Positions 22,148-33,344 of a stretch of 64,000 nucleotides of DNA are shown here, in pieces. The notes beneath the pieces are model-generated. The model saw only the letters and a program-made list of their open reading frames with translations. It was not told where the DNA came from and did no database searches. How positions within the stretch are numbered: position 1 is the first letter of the stretch; the number at the start of each line of letters is the position of its first letter. A program made the translations under genes and the position numbers. Source of the DNA: Gamarada debralockiae (taxonomy: Eukaryota > Ascomycota > Leotiomycetes > Helotiales > Hyphodiscaceae); contig NXFV01001374.1 in NCBI GenBank assembly GCA_002803225.1, forward strand, positions 33,350 to 97,349. The letters run 5' to 3'.

Positions 22148-24288
22148 ATGCCTCCCCACGCCAAACCCGCACCGGTGGAAAAGAAATCACCTCCAGAGCC
22201 GACAAAAGTTGAAGAGTTTGCTCAAGACGAGGAAGCGGATAATGTTGCTGATAGTGAGAGCGAGGAAGAGCCGGCTGCGAAGCCCCGAGAGAAGATTGTT
22301 AGAGTCGATCAAATGTGAGTTGGAAAGTGCGACGAAGGATTAAACTTTGGGGACTGACAAGACTTTAGCTGGGACAAGAAAACTCGAAAGTTCCGTTATG
22401 TAAAGACTGCGAAGCCTAAGAATCGAAAGGAGAAATTCGGTCGGTATGTCATCACTGTAGCTCGTCGCATCTCGGAGCGAGGGGTATTCACAGGCGCCTA
22501 TATTGTCGACATTCGAGGCAACTTTCTGTGCGACGCTTTGTCGGACATCTATCGTGATGTTGATGGAGTTAATTTCCCGAAGAATGTGTCTCTTGTAAGT
22601 TATCTTCTAATACTGTTATAATGGTTTGTATGGACTCACTCTAATTTATTAGGACACGGATGAATTGAAGTTGTTGTTTCATGCTCGATTGGACCTCGCC
22701 CTGAAGTTGGAGAAGGCAAGAGCTTCAAACGCCGACAACGAATTGGAGATTTTCGAGCTCGAGGCTGGGCTAGAGTTCATCGGCGATCACTATGCTGGGG
22801 TGATCAATGACATCAAACAGCTCCCTCAGAACGAGATCACTTTTGGATATCTCTGGACTCTGTTCAGCCCGAATACCTTGGTGTACGGCCTCGACCAACT
22901 CAAACAGGGAAGAATCTATCGTGTTCGAGGCTCTAGCTTCCAGGAAGAGAAGGACGGAAGCGTTAAGTTCATTCTCCTCATAGACTACTTAGACTCCGAT
23001 GGCGAGCAGACTGGCTTTGTCAGAAACATTGCCTGCGCAATTTCCTCTTTCGAGGGGTCCATGCCCATCATGAATTTGAGCTTGTTCCCGCTCGCGTTGC
23101 ATCCGGAGCGCCAAGCCCTACAAAAAGAATTTGTTGTTCGTGGAGAGAAGCTGTTGCGCTTACGTGGACGACATCTTCAGGAGTATAGTGGTCACGCTCT
23201 GACTGAAGAGGGGAAGAAGTTTAACGTGAGTCCCCAGCCTGTCACTTGCAATGAAGGATTTGGGCAGTCATCTGACAAAATTCTCAGTCACATGGCCGGG
23301 TTATGCTGGATCCAGTAATCTTCGACCACCTGCAACCGAACAATTCCCTTATTCCGAGAATCTACAAGCCTATGCGACGGGAAGTTCTGACAGCGGAGCA
23401 TAAAATGATGCTTAATCCCGTTCTCTATGGATTTAGCTTGGGAGACAAGCAATGGGGTAAGTTCTACAGACTCCTGTCTTCAGAGCGCTACTAACACAAA
23501 TCGCAGGAGCATTTGCCGCATCTGCACTTGAAGATATTGTGTGGAACGACAACATAATTAACTCACTTGTCTTGCCAGAGGATCAGAAGGACTTCTTACA
23601 AAGCCTCGTCAAGACTCACGGTCTGAGTGACAACACGAGCTTTGATGATGTGGTCCGTGACAAGGGCAAGGGTCTTATCGGGCTTCTCGCTGGACCTCCA
23701 GGTGTGGGGAAAACCCTTACTGCTGAGGTCATGGCTGAGATTGCCCATCGGCCACTTTATATGATCAGTTCCGGAGAGCTTGGAGACAGCTCAACTACAG
23801 TCCAAACGAAGTTGGAAGCTATACTGGAGCTCGCGGAGACTTGGAACGCCGTCCTGCTCCTCGACGAGGCTGATGTTTTCTTGGCAAAGCGGGATGATAT
23901 AAACCTCTCAAGAAATGCCATTACTTCAATCTTCTTGCGCCATCTGGAGTACTACCAGGGTATCTTGCTGCTCACAACAAACAGAGGAACGAGTTTCGAT
24001 CCCGCTTTCCAGAGTCGTATCCACTTCTGCTTCAAGTACAAGGACCTGGAGCCTGATGCCCGCGAGGCCATTTGGCGAACATTCTTGGGTAAGGCTAAAG
24101 GAAGTGGAAACATAATTGTGGATGTGGGAGAAGATGACATTCACGAACTTTCGCAGATCGTTCTCAATGGGCGACAGATCAAAAATATTATGAGTATTTC
24201 TCAAGCCGTTGCTGTAGAAAAGAAGGGGCCTGTGACTCTGGAGGGTATTCGTCTTGCTTATGGGTTCTCGCAGATGTCGATGGATTAG
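22148..24288 (+). CDS. AAA+ ATPase with N-terminal DUF7025-type domain
   Basis: Five exons (22148-22314, 22369-22594, 22653-23225, 23288-23456, 23507-24288) encode 638 residues with consistent phases. The N-terminus is charged and acidic (DEEADNVADSESEEEP). The middle part, from RKFRYVKTAKPKNRKEKFGR through DELKLLFHARLDL and LWTLFSPNTLVYG to RYVRG-type strands, resembles the DUF7025 region common in filamentous ascomycete AAA proteins. The ATPase domain has Walker A GPPGVGKT (about 441-448), Walker B LLLDEADVF with Asp-Glu about 498-499, sensor-1 LLTTNRG and an Arg-finger-like FQSRIHF. Intact motifs predict ATP hydrolysis and remodelling of an unknown partner. It is head-to-head with the NACHT gene, which may mean co-regulation. 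The biological role is unknown in this family. Confidence 0.88.
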
Positions 24289-25354
24289 TAAAGGGAGAGC
24301 CGAACTGGAGTATGGGAATGCTGCGTGACTTTTGTTGTTGATGTGCGATTGGCATTCTCGGCCTTGTTGTCATGGGTATGTAATTTTTGGTTTCGGATTG
24401 CAACTGGGGAAGGTTTTCATAGTTCCATATCATAAACATTAACACAAAATTCTCCATACTTTGAAGATCCCTAAATGAAAGTGGTTTCGGCCGTGAGAGC
24501 GCGAGCAGATACTACAGTTCCGTATCAGGTAATAAAGCTTCCAGTCACGCTTAAGCCGCTGATGTCAGCTTCGTCGTCGAGACAACTTTGGTCGCCGAGA
24601 GCTATTTCGTTGTGGAGAGACTTGTCATTGGTACTTTCAACAGTAAGATTACTTCGTTAGATCCCTTGATGTAGCAGGAGGGTAGCTCTTGCCTCTGCGA
24701 GACAAGGGTTTAGGACTTCGCAATGCGTGAGATAATAACTTCTACTGTACTCCAAGAACAACAGAGAATAACAAAGATAAAGATGACAGACGGTAAAAGG
24801 TCATAGCACGTCATTGAACAGGAGATGTACAGGTATGTCGGCCCGGTCGCCTGTTGCTTCGTGGAATTTAGTTGCAGTGACACAGAATCGAATGGATCCC
24901 AGCTTCGTTTTAAACGCAAAGAAATATTTGATCTGAACCATGCTTCAGCTTCGTTCGAGACTCGAAAAGAAGTCGTAAGAACACGTAAAGAGGAAGGCGG
25001 TTTGAGGAGGAAAATTCGAAGCGAGCGTCGAGCGGGAGATGTTACTGATCCAAGCGAGGGTGCGGCTGTGTTACAGGACACCTTAAGCTTCAACACCACT
25101 TCCTTCCTTCAGCAACCTTCACCACAAACATCTCCCACTGGCGATCGACGACCAGATCTTCCCAGTTGAATAGCATCATCGAAAAGGCGGTTGGATTCTA
25201 AGCACACAACATCTGCAATGGTCTCAAGCAGCTGCCTGCCATACGACGCGTAATCAGGCTGAGCTCATACCTTTACCTAGCTACAATCGAACCTCTACAT
25301 CTACAGCGACATTCGCACAACCCTTTCGAGCTTCAACCCAAAGCATCTGCCAAA
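24289..25354. other. Intergenic region upstream of ERD2
   Basis: ATPase 3' flank and ERD2 promoter/5' UTR. The 114- and 129-residue opposed ORFs at 24710-25169 overlap each other, have biased composition and no domain, so neither is called. Nothing else is evident. Confidence 0.45.
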
Positions 25355-26602
25355 ATGGTGTCCATGAACGTACGTTCCTCTTCTCTCTCCATCACAAACT
25401 CCCCTCTCAAACACACCACTAACCCCGCCCACAGATCTTCCGCATCCTGGGCGACGTCTCGCATACCCTCTCAAAATGCATCCTAATCTACAGCATCCAC
25501 TCCAATTCCTCCGCCGAAGGCGTCTCGCTCATCACGCAATCCCTCTACTGTCTCGTCTTCATCACGCGCTACCTGGACCTCTTCAAGGTCGGCCTGATCT
25601 GGCACCTAATGACGATCTGGAACTTTGTCCTCAAGATATTCTACATCTCGAGCTCATTATATATTATCTTCTTGATGATGAGAGTCTATGCGCGGACGCG
25701 GGAAAGGGAGAAGGCGTGGAAATTCGGGAGTGCGTGTTTGGTTGGCAGTGCGGTGCTGGCTCCATTCGTGATGTTGATTTTTGACAAGAAGTCTCTCTGG
25801 GGGTTCATTGAGGTATTTCTACCTACCCCCACTTTTACTATTATCGAGTGGCTATCCAAACTACCACTATATCCAGCTAACGCCCATGAAACAGGTCCTC
25901 TGGGTCTTTAGCATAATCCTCGAATCCGTCTGCATCCTCCCTCAGTTACTCCTCCTCCGCCAAACCACTGTCCCAACCGTAATCGACTCGTTCTACCTAC
26001 TAACCCTTGGTTCCTACCGCGCATTCTACATCCTCAACTGGATCTGGCGCGAACTTGACACCAACGATAAGAAACCAGACGCAATCTCAATAATCTTCGG
26101 AGTCATTCAAACAGCGTTCTATATCGACTTTTTTTGGGTGTATTACTCGAGACAGAGGGTCAAGCTGAGACATGGAGGCATTGTGGATCAGGATGATCTA
26201 AGGAATGGCTGGTTGCTTAGGAGAATCTTTGGGAATAAACACGTTGGTGGCCCCTCCGCCGCCGACGACGACGACGTCGATGGAGACGAAGAATCCGCAT
26301 CGGCTTTGGGCGTAAACGGAACGGCCAGAAAACCAAAGGGCAAATGGGGTACTGGCGGTATCTCAGTGAGTGCAGACGAAGGAGTGTTGGATGCAGAGCA
26401 AAGGAGAACAGGAACGTATGATGGGCAAGAAGACGGTATCATTGATACAACAGGCGAAGGGGATGAGGATGCGAAGATGCGGGATCCTGATGAGTTGGCG
26501 AAGATATTGGAGGATGATGACGATGATGACATTTTGCCGGGACCCGCGGGAGCGAGTAGAGCTAGTAAAGGGGCGGGGAATGGTGATGGATGGAATGATT
26601 GA
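25355..26602 (+). CDS. ERD2: ER lumen protein-retaining receptor (HDEL/KDEL receptor)
   Basis: Three exons (25355-25369, 25435-25812, 25895-26602) encode 366 residues. The first exon is only 15 bp (MVSMN), as the conserved continuation IFRILGDVSHTLSKCILIYS requires. The protein has seven hydrophobic segments and family signatures TQSLYCLVFITRYLDLF, ESVCILPQLLLLRQT and YRAFYILNWIWRE. It cycles between Golgi and ER and returns soluble proteins with HDEL-like tails. After the core (about residue 230) there is a cytosolic tail of roughly 120-130 residues rich in Asp, Glu and Gly (DDDDVDGDEES, LEDDDDDDILPGP). It is far longer than the yeast protein's tail. The core assignment is secure; the tail function is not known. 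Confidence 0.93.
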
Positions 26603-26931
26603 GGCGCTTTTGGTGTATTTGTACTTCGTACGAATGAGCTTATGTATTGTCTTTTGGATTCGGAGGGCTGTCGACGAAAATACCCAGCATTGATCATTTT
26701 GCAATTTGCAGCATAAAAACTGCTAGAGTGGGAGAGGAAGAAAGCAAGAGCTGGTGAAAATATTTGTACTTGATGCTATATCATCTACGTGAACCTACAC
26801 TCATACATCATAAGGTCATAACGCCGCCAGGACCCAATGCTGCGTTCCCTGGTTTCCAATCCATGCCCGAACCCATATATGCTATGTAATATGCAAACGA
26901 AGTGGTATCTCGCATCTTTCCTAGACATTGC
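26603..26931. other. Intergenic region between convergent ERD2 and GH76 genes
   Basis: About 330 bp holding the 3' flanks of two convergent genes. No feature is seen. Confidence 0.5.
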
Positions 26932-28689
26932 TTATCTGGTATCAACAACTTCCCACAACGCCCTCAAGACAGCCACACCACCACCCTGCGTCTCCACTGT
27001 GCGTCCCCGCCCTCTATCATTCAGATCCCTAGCTCCTATCTTCCTCCCCTTCTCTGAAATATCATCCAGCCTCTCGCTCCGGCTCTTTCCGCTAAAGCTC
27101 TTCATATCCTTCCACTTCTTAGGAACGCCCACATTTCTGTAGTCAACTGCATCATCCGGCAACTCAACCTCCGGATCGAAATCCCTTCCATCAGGACCCT
27201 GTGGTGCACCCCACCACATCCCAAATCTATCTTCGCTGTCTAAAGTGGTAAGGGCAGCGTCGGCATTATGCCTTATCCACTTCCCATACCGCTTACATTG
27301 GTTCTCGTGGAATTTCCTATCATCGTTCAAATCCTTGCCTACAAAGATACCGCCAGGCAAGACCAGGTGTTCAGGGAGTTGAGAGCAGAAGAGTGTTAGA
27401 TGGTGGAAGAAAATCCCTTTGAAGGTCTGAGCATCCTGTGAGCAGAATCCCGGCGCATCACACGCTTCTTCCAAGATGCCAGAGCGACCTAGGCCTTCCC
27501 ATCTGCCCGGAGCGTTGGATTGCGGGGGCCTCGTATCACGTCGAAGATCCCATCCGGTGGCAGCGATCACGTCCGCGACAAGTCTGTGTCCGTCTTCGAG
27601 ATAGGAACGTGCGCCTGTAGCTTCGTACAGCCCGCGCTGCCCAGAGAGGAGGACCCCTTGGTTATAGGTATACACCATCTCATTCCTCGAATCACAGCGT
27701 GTATTCTGGCTCCCATTCTTCGGCTGCTCGCGTGACCAACCCGAAATATGGTACCCATCCACATACAAGCCCTTGGCGTCCGTCATATTGCTGCTCTTTA
27801 ACCATTTATATGCTTCGATTGCCGCTGCAAGATATTTCGGATCATGAGGTCGTCCCGGGGGGTCTACGTCCTCGGAACTGAGAAGGGTGGAATGAGGATT
27901 TGTGAATCCAAAGGGGGATGTGTTTTTGTCGCCGGGAAAATATAAGTACATGGAGATGGAGGCGGTGATGTAGAGCTCGTTTGTGATTGCGTTTTTGTAA
28001 GGCACGAGATAGGGATTCCAGATCATACCGCCGTTGCAGAGGGATGTGTCCCAGCCTTGAGATGCCATTTCCCAGAATATGCGCGCGCGGTGCGCGAATG
28101 CAGGTATATATTGCTGTCCATACCAACTACCCCCCTCCCAGCCAGACTCATTGTAGTGGAGTGCTGAGTGCATGTTGATGAATTTGATGCTTTCTAACCA
28201 GCCCAGAACTACCCAGAGCATGTCGTCGTAGGCTTCTTGGCGCAGAGCGAATGCATCTTGCCCGAAGTATGCCCCGATGAGCTGGGAGAAGTGTTTGTTG
28301 ACGAGGTTCTCGGAACCTTTTGCGGAGGAGAGGGAATCGAAGGATGTTGAGATCGTGAGTAGGGCGGAGGAGAGATATGTTCCGATTACTGCCTTTGTCC
28401 AGTCTATTCCTGTCGGCCAATTACCCTGCCATATCTCGAAATAAGAGGACTGTAACACGTCCAGCGCGTTCAGAAGGGCGGAGAGGGTATGGGTCTTATT
28501 GGTAAGATCGTTAGAAGGCAGTGGGACCGGTCTCTGGTTATTGAGGATGCGCCCATGGCCCAGAGGCCGCTGTTCCTGAAGCGCAGGAGTGCCAACTACC
28601 AGCCCCACCACGCCGAGAAAGCATATAAGGGAAATGGGTATTCGAGATCGTCTATTCGTACCAAACGTCGTCATCGTAAAGAGGCGCAT
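26932..28689 (-). CDS. GH76 alpha-1,6-mannanase-like glycoside hydrolase, secreted
   Basis: Single exon, 585 residues from ATG 28689 (a second ATG five codons later, 28674, is equally possible). A signal or anchor segment (SRIPISLICFLGVVGLVVG) is followed by a GH76 domain. The double-Asp catalytic motif is in QEAYDDMLWVVLGWLE (about residues 155-156). Other family features are WNPYLVPYKNAITNELY, a glycine-rich LCNGGM, YTYNQGVLLSG and the alpha/alpha-barrel spacing. GH76 enzymes (Dfg5/Dcw1 and related) cleave alpha-1,6-mannan and some transfer GPI-mannoproteins into the wall. The copy is full length with no frame damage. The C-terminal 100 residues are basic and unlike a GPI signal, so it is more likely secreted or loosely wall-bound. 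Confidence 0.88.
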   Translation of the reverse strand: MRLFTMTTFGTNRRSRIPISLICFLGVVGLVVGTPALQEQRPLGHGRILNNQRPVPLPSNDLTNKTHTLSALLNALDVLQSSYFEIWQGNWPTGIDWTKAVIGTYLSSALLTISTSFDSLSSAKGSENLVNKHFSQLIGAYFGQDAFALRQEAYDDMLWVVLGWLESIKFINMHSALHYNESGWEGGSWYGQQYIPAFAHRARIFWEMASQGWDTSLCNGGMIWNPYLVPYKNAITNELYITASISMYLYFPGDKNTSPFGFTNPHSTLLSSEDVDPPGRPHDPKYLAAAIEAYKWLKSSNMTDAKGLYVDGYHISGWSREQPKNGSQNTRCDSRNEMVYTYNQGVLLSGQRGLYEATGARSYLEDGHRLVADVIAATGWDLRRDTRPPQSNAPGRWEGLGRSGILEEACDAPGFCSQDAQTFKGIFFHHLTLFCSQLPEHLVLPGGIFVGKDLNDDRKFHENQCKRYGKWIRHNADAALTTLDSEDRFGMWWGAPQGPDGRDFDPEVELPDDAVDYRNVGVPKKWKDMKSFSGKSRSERLDDISEKGRKIGARDLNDRGRGRTVETQGGGVAVLRALWEVVDTR

Positions 28690-29289
28690 CTTGAAGCCGC
28701 AGAAGCAGAAAAGTTGGAATCTAAAACACAGAGGGCAGCGATCATGGAGGAAAGTATGAAGACATCTATAAGATAGTTTTCTTTCAGCGGTGAAAAGTGA
28801 GACCTAAGGAGGCCACGCGATCATGTTGGTTGTGAGCGATTGAGGAAACAATAGTTGAAGAGTCCTCGTGTCCTGTTTTGTGGACGCCGACACTTGCCTG
28901 ATAGGGAATAGCGGATTGTGGGGATGTCACCTGAGGCCGCACCTTCTCGCATAACTTACAACAGTGACAACACAACTCAACCCAATGAAGCTTTCACAGC
29001 TCTGAACAAGTTGTCATGCGCCATTCACTTAAATGAGGGAGTCGATTTTAATTGTTGGCTTCAGCATGAACGATCCAAACTCATAAGCCCCATGAGCCCA
29101 TGATGCAGCCCAAGTCTAGATTATCGAAAGTTTCCTTGAACTGGAGGCACAGTACCCGCAATCTAAATGGTTCAAATCAAAATGAACAGTGCAATTTCAA
29201 TTTGCTCGCTAAATTTGAACGATTCGAACCTGTAAGTCACTCACTGGAAAGGATCATGCAGTCAAGGCTCTCCATTCGGTATGTAGTTA
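28690..29289. other. Intergenic region upstream of GH76
   Basis: Contains the GH76 promoter, inferred from position. No supported ORF and no clear repeat. Confidence 0.4.
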
Positions 29290-29892
29290 TGATGCTTGTA
29301 TCTGCTCAATGCCAAAGATTGATCTCAATTGAGCTATTCAGGTACCATAGCTTGCTTTGTTGCTGCACTGCGGAATCTTGCTTCGTCCATCCAACGACTT
29401 CGGCCATGTTCGGCCATCCCCAACTCCACCCATGTCTCCTCTCTTCTTGTTTGCCTCCTTAATCTTCTTCTCCATAGCCACCCTGCTGACCGGCTTTCTT
29501 TGTGCAGCCTTCTTGAGACCTCGCTGATAATGCAACCACAATCATTGGTACTTGTACTCCTTGGTCTCCCACTGGTAACACTCCTCCACGACGACCTTGG
29601 CATCCTCTAGTCTTCATCAGCGGGGATGAGACCTTGGTATGAAGGCGGGAGAGGGTCATTCAGCGTTGTATATCGATCATAGTCAAATCGTCACCATTGA
29701 CTCAACTGTGGTAGTAGTCGAAGCGCTCGTTGATCGAGTTACGAAAGGCTTTTTGATTGAATGGAGTGATGGTAAAGAGGTGCTAAGTAATGAGGTAATT
29801 AGCACCGTTTTCAAGGAAATATCAAGGCAACGTACATTGACCAGCTTGGTGACCTCATATCTGGGGCCTTCTTGCTCGCTTTCGTCCGCCAT
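29290..29892 (-). pseudogene. Decayed gene of unknown family, copy 2
   Basis: From ATG 29892 the minus strand reads MADESEQEGPRYEVTKLVN. A good 53-bp intron follows (29783-29835, GTACGT ... ACTTAG), then HLFTITPFNQKAFRNSINER and FDYYHS before a TGA. Later, in another frame, come EECYQWETKEYKYQ, a stop, and LWLHYQRGLKKAAQRKPVSR. Near the end MAEVVGWTKQDSAVQQQS is readable. These blocks match copy 1 at 30240-30773 in the same order. I do not recognise the family. The aromatic, basic helical pattern could be a DNA- or protein-binding region, but no function is claimed. Two stops at conserved positions and frame changes mark it as a pseudogene. Confidence 0.55.
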
Positions 29893-30239
29893 TGTGTCAT
29901 TGGCCGTGGATTCCATCTCAAATTGCTAATTTTGTTTGGGTGATGCTCAAATTTGAAGTCAAGCCGATATTTGTGGAACTTCCTCAGGACGAGACGCGGA
30001 GAGGATCTAGCGACTGGACAATAAGATTCACTAGCTCAGTACTGTCTATTCGCGTCCTCGTCCGCCTTCTTGTGGTTCTCGCCCATGTTTCACGTTTTCA
30101 TTGCATCGTTTTGGACTTCACATATCGCAGCTGCTGCATTGATTTAGATGGGAGATACCATTTGTCTATTCGTTTGGCAACTATGGACTGATATCTTGTA
30201 CAGCTGCCAACTACCGACGAAACCCCAGAACATTCACTG

Positions 30240-30773
30240 AAACTGATTCAAGGATTTCTGTTCAGCTTGGCGATACTGCGGAATCATTCTGCATCCTCTC
30301 TTCGATCTCAGCCATGTGTCTTGAGTAAGCTGAGCTCGAGGCTCAAACGTGCCACTATAATTGTAGAGCCAGTACATGGCTATTTTGGAAAACCTTGTCT
30401 CGAATTACCTGTTTTTGACCTGTGCTGCCTGAATTCTTGCGATTATGTCTTTCTTTCCGGGCAAGGTTGGGTTCTGCGCACTTGGCAACTTTGTTCGAGT
30501 AATCCAGCCACAGTCCATTGTACCTGTACTGAGTGTTCTCCCACTTATCCGCCAACTCCACTATCTCCTTGCCCTCTCGGCTTACTTGCACGCCTTCAAT
30601 ACTCCACACCACCGATCCTTCATGTGCTTGAATATCTGCCGGCCGTGGACGTTCTCCATAGTTGGGTCTACACTAGTGACACGGGAGTGATAGCGCTCGA
30701 ATTGGTCATGAACCGCATCTCGGAAGGTTGTGACGTCGAATGGAGATTGGTAGTTTAGTATCTCTAAGTTCAA
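30240..30773 (-). pseudogene. Decayed gene of unknown family, copy 1
   Basis: The minus strand from 30773 reads ILNYQSPFDVTTFRDAVHDQ, FERYHSRVTSVDPTMENVHG and IFKHMKDRW, then a stop after LKACK. The next frame continues REGKEIVELADKWENTQYRY, NGLWLDYSNKVAKCAEPNL and ARKERHNRKN. Still further MAEIEERMQNDSAV appears near 30318. Blocks FR..(V/I)..(Q/R)F..YHS, (K/Q)WE...Y.Y..LWL.Y and MAE......DSAV are shared with copy 2. The copies are in tandem, same strand, about 0.9 kb apart. Family unknown. Confidence 0.5.
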
Positions 30774-31084
30774 ATTCTATTATCTTGTCACTACTGCTCG
30801 ATCAAACCTTACAGTTAGCTATACACCTTGCCTCTTTCGTCCTAGCACCGTCATCACATACTACTTAACGTTCATAACCAACAGTTAGAAACACTGATAC
30901 TAGCTTATAAGCTAACAGCTCGCCTCTTACGTCCTCACGGTATCCAATTAGGCTAGACTCCATTTCTCCCTTTACCTTTCTCAACAGATTGTAAACATTG
31001 TTGAGTTGTAAAGTAGATTTGACACTTCGACTATTGGCAAGGGCTTGCTTAGTGCCACCTTGTTGCGGCTGCTGGATCCCTTCT
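30774..31084. other. Non-coding stretch with weak internal repetition
   Basis: Two diverged segments (about 30812-30848 and 30908-30940) share AGCTA followed by GCCTCTTnCGTCCT. This may be a degraded repeat. No ORF. Confidence 0.3.
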
Positions 31085-31489
31085 CTAGAACCTGATACCT
31101 ATAATCTTCTTGAACGCCCGATAAAAATAACTCTTAGTTAACCCCACCTCTTTCGCTAAGCCCTTCACACTCCACTTGGTCCCTCTGTCTCCTTTCCTCT
31201 CATCTCTAATCAGCTCATAAGCTTTACTCATAGTAATCTTCTGTAGATCGCCCGAACTCTTATCCAATTCTCTAGGCCAATATCTCATATAAGCTTGATA
31301 GCTTGCTGCTTCTGCCTTTGCAGCGGTATCATGGAACACAACGTTTGCGCGACATGCCAGACATGCGGGACAGGTGTGTCAACAATGGATCTTTGTGCTT
31401 ATGACGCAGTAGATAAATGCGTTTGAGGCGGTGGAATCGCGAATAGTAATCGCGGCCCATCGGGCGCTTAGGGTAGAGAATTGAGGCAT
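31085..31489 (-). pseudogene. Ada-type metal-binding plus AraC HTH protein, RIP-like decayed relic
   Basis: One minus frame from ATG 31489 reads MPQFSTLSARWAAITIRDST, then IYC...TKIHC, a TGA, HTCPACLACRANVVFHDTAA and KAEAASYQAYMRYWPRELDK. It ends in an AraC-type helix-turn-helix (KWSVKGLAKEVGLTKSYFYR, AFKKIIG) before a stop. This is the layout of Ada (methylphosphotriester) proteins, where four Cys bind Zn and take up a methyl group. Known family members have a C-x-R-C-R-P second Cys pair; here both are Tyr (YMRYWP). The first pair is followed by a stop where CRPSC is usual. All inferred changes (CGA to TGA, CGN to TGN, TGY to TAY) are C-to-T or G-to-A. It cannot bind metal as the family does. 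Confidence 0.75.
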
Positions 31490-33344
31490 CTCGTTGCTTC
31501 GGTTTGATGCGCGGAATGAGAATCGCGAGGGGCAGCAACACTACTCTTGAGGTGCAACACTGGACCTTTGTAATGGGAATGATGTGGAGTCACACTCGAG
31601 ACATATTTGGATTCCTATGCATTGTGAGTCAAGAGGGGGAACTTTTGAGATGAAAAGAGGAGTTGCGATTGAAGTCGCGAATGAAGGCGTTGAGTGTGGC
31701 AGGACGATGAGTAAGCGTGACTGGCCTGGAATTGACCAATCAACCTCAATCTCGCATGACTCTTTCCCTCCTCAGACTTCTCCATCTCTGTAATATACAC
31801 CCATTTATTTGCCTTTAAAATAACTATAAACTAATACGAATTTCAACACTTCAAAGACAAGACGCTATAACAATCACAGAATATCAAAAGGTATATTCAC
31901 ACCCGTCCACCCCTTTACCCCGCATCGCTAACCTTGAGCGGAGCGAGTCTATTCACCTTCGCTAAATCCCGCCAGGCAAACCTTATGCCGCACTTTCAAA
32001 AGCGCTGGGGTCGTCACCGAGAGCTGTTAGAGAAGTTCTGAGACGGAATCCGTTCGCGTCTAAGGTACTGTGTCATTGAATCATATGCGCTGATGGGGTA
32101 AGTTTCTGCTGGAAAAGCTGAGGTAATCGGTAGATTTAAAGGAGAAGCTCAAGATGGACCTTCAGGTATTAATCAGAAGGAACAGCGGAAGTTGCTTAAG
32201 AGTGAAGAGTATTCAATGAATAGGGATTTGGTTAAGATGGACAGGTGGTAGGACGATTTCAAGTCTTGAAATATTGATTGAATAAAACTTAAGGACGTGG
32301 CTTTGTAATTATTGGAGTGTGGACGTATACTCTTCCCGTCCGCGCAAGCGATCTCAGCCTTACTTCCTAAAGTCTGAAGTGCGGTCATTGATTCTGTCTA
32401 AACGATTTCAATCCGTCTGGTGAATCCGCCGGGGCAAATTAAATACGGCAGACGCCTTACACAACAACGTATTGTTGTAAATTCACACCTTTTGTTTTCA
32501 CAGCTTTCGATGCAAGCCTGGGGTCGGTCCACAAGACCTCGTTGTGGCAAGCGGCGGAATACTACGGAACGGAGGGCCACAACTACGAGTATAAGCTTAG
32601 TAAAGAAAAGTTGCAGCCTTGCAACCTGGCAAGGCGCTGATGCTAATAAGTTCCATATGAATGTTAGCAGTAGCACACCTTGTCGGCTTCTGCCTAAACA
32701 GGGGGCCGTTTTTGTATGCCTTAAGTCTCGTATCCTTTGCTTTGACTCTATTTCATGCAGCAAAATGTGTTAAATAGCGAATGGACCCTGCTCTGTCTCC
32801 CGTGTTTCAAAAACAAAAATTGGCTTGCATACTCGCATCGCCAATTTCATTGGCGATCAGCCGTGTAAGAAACGGGCTAATCGCCGTAACATTCATCCGT
32901 ATAACCCTGAAGCATTGGTCAACTCCCGTTTGATTGGGCGAATTTTCTCGAGTTTCCTTCCCGCCATGCCGTGCAGGTCTGCGGCCCCTTAAATGCTAAA
33001 CATATAGAGCCTTTTGATTGGCTGCGCCAACAATACGGCGCCATAATTGGTTTGCTTGGAGAATATGTGGCTATTTGTACGAGCTATCTCATTCAAAGAT
33101 GGCTTCTGCAAAGCTGAGCCTCGACGCCTTACGGCCCCCAAATTAGTGAGATTGAAATTAAGGAACACATAGTCAGGGAGGTCGAATGGTTAGTGCGAAA
33201 TACATATAATCCTGCCATTTCTAATAGATATAACACCCTCAGCAGCTTGCAATTCCTCATCCCAGAGAACTCTTGGAACATATTGATTCAATATCATCAT
33301 CAATCGCCAGCTATCTTCACAGTATTGTTTGATCGAACAACACA
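31490..33344. other. Gene-poor region, probably degraded repeats
   Basis: About 1.85 kb with opposed short ORFs only. A palindromic GCCAATTTCATTGGC occurs near 32850. The last 150 bp should be the promoter of the Cys-rich protein. No transposase or polymerase domain could be read. Confidence 0.4.

Noticed and set aside
24710..25169. Opposed ORFs of 129 (-) and 114 (+) residues
   Set aside because: They overlap each other, have no domain and lie in the ERD2 upstream region.
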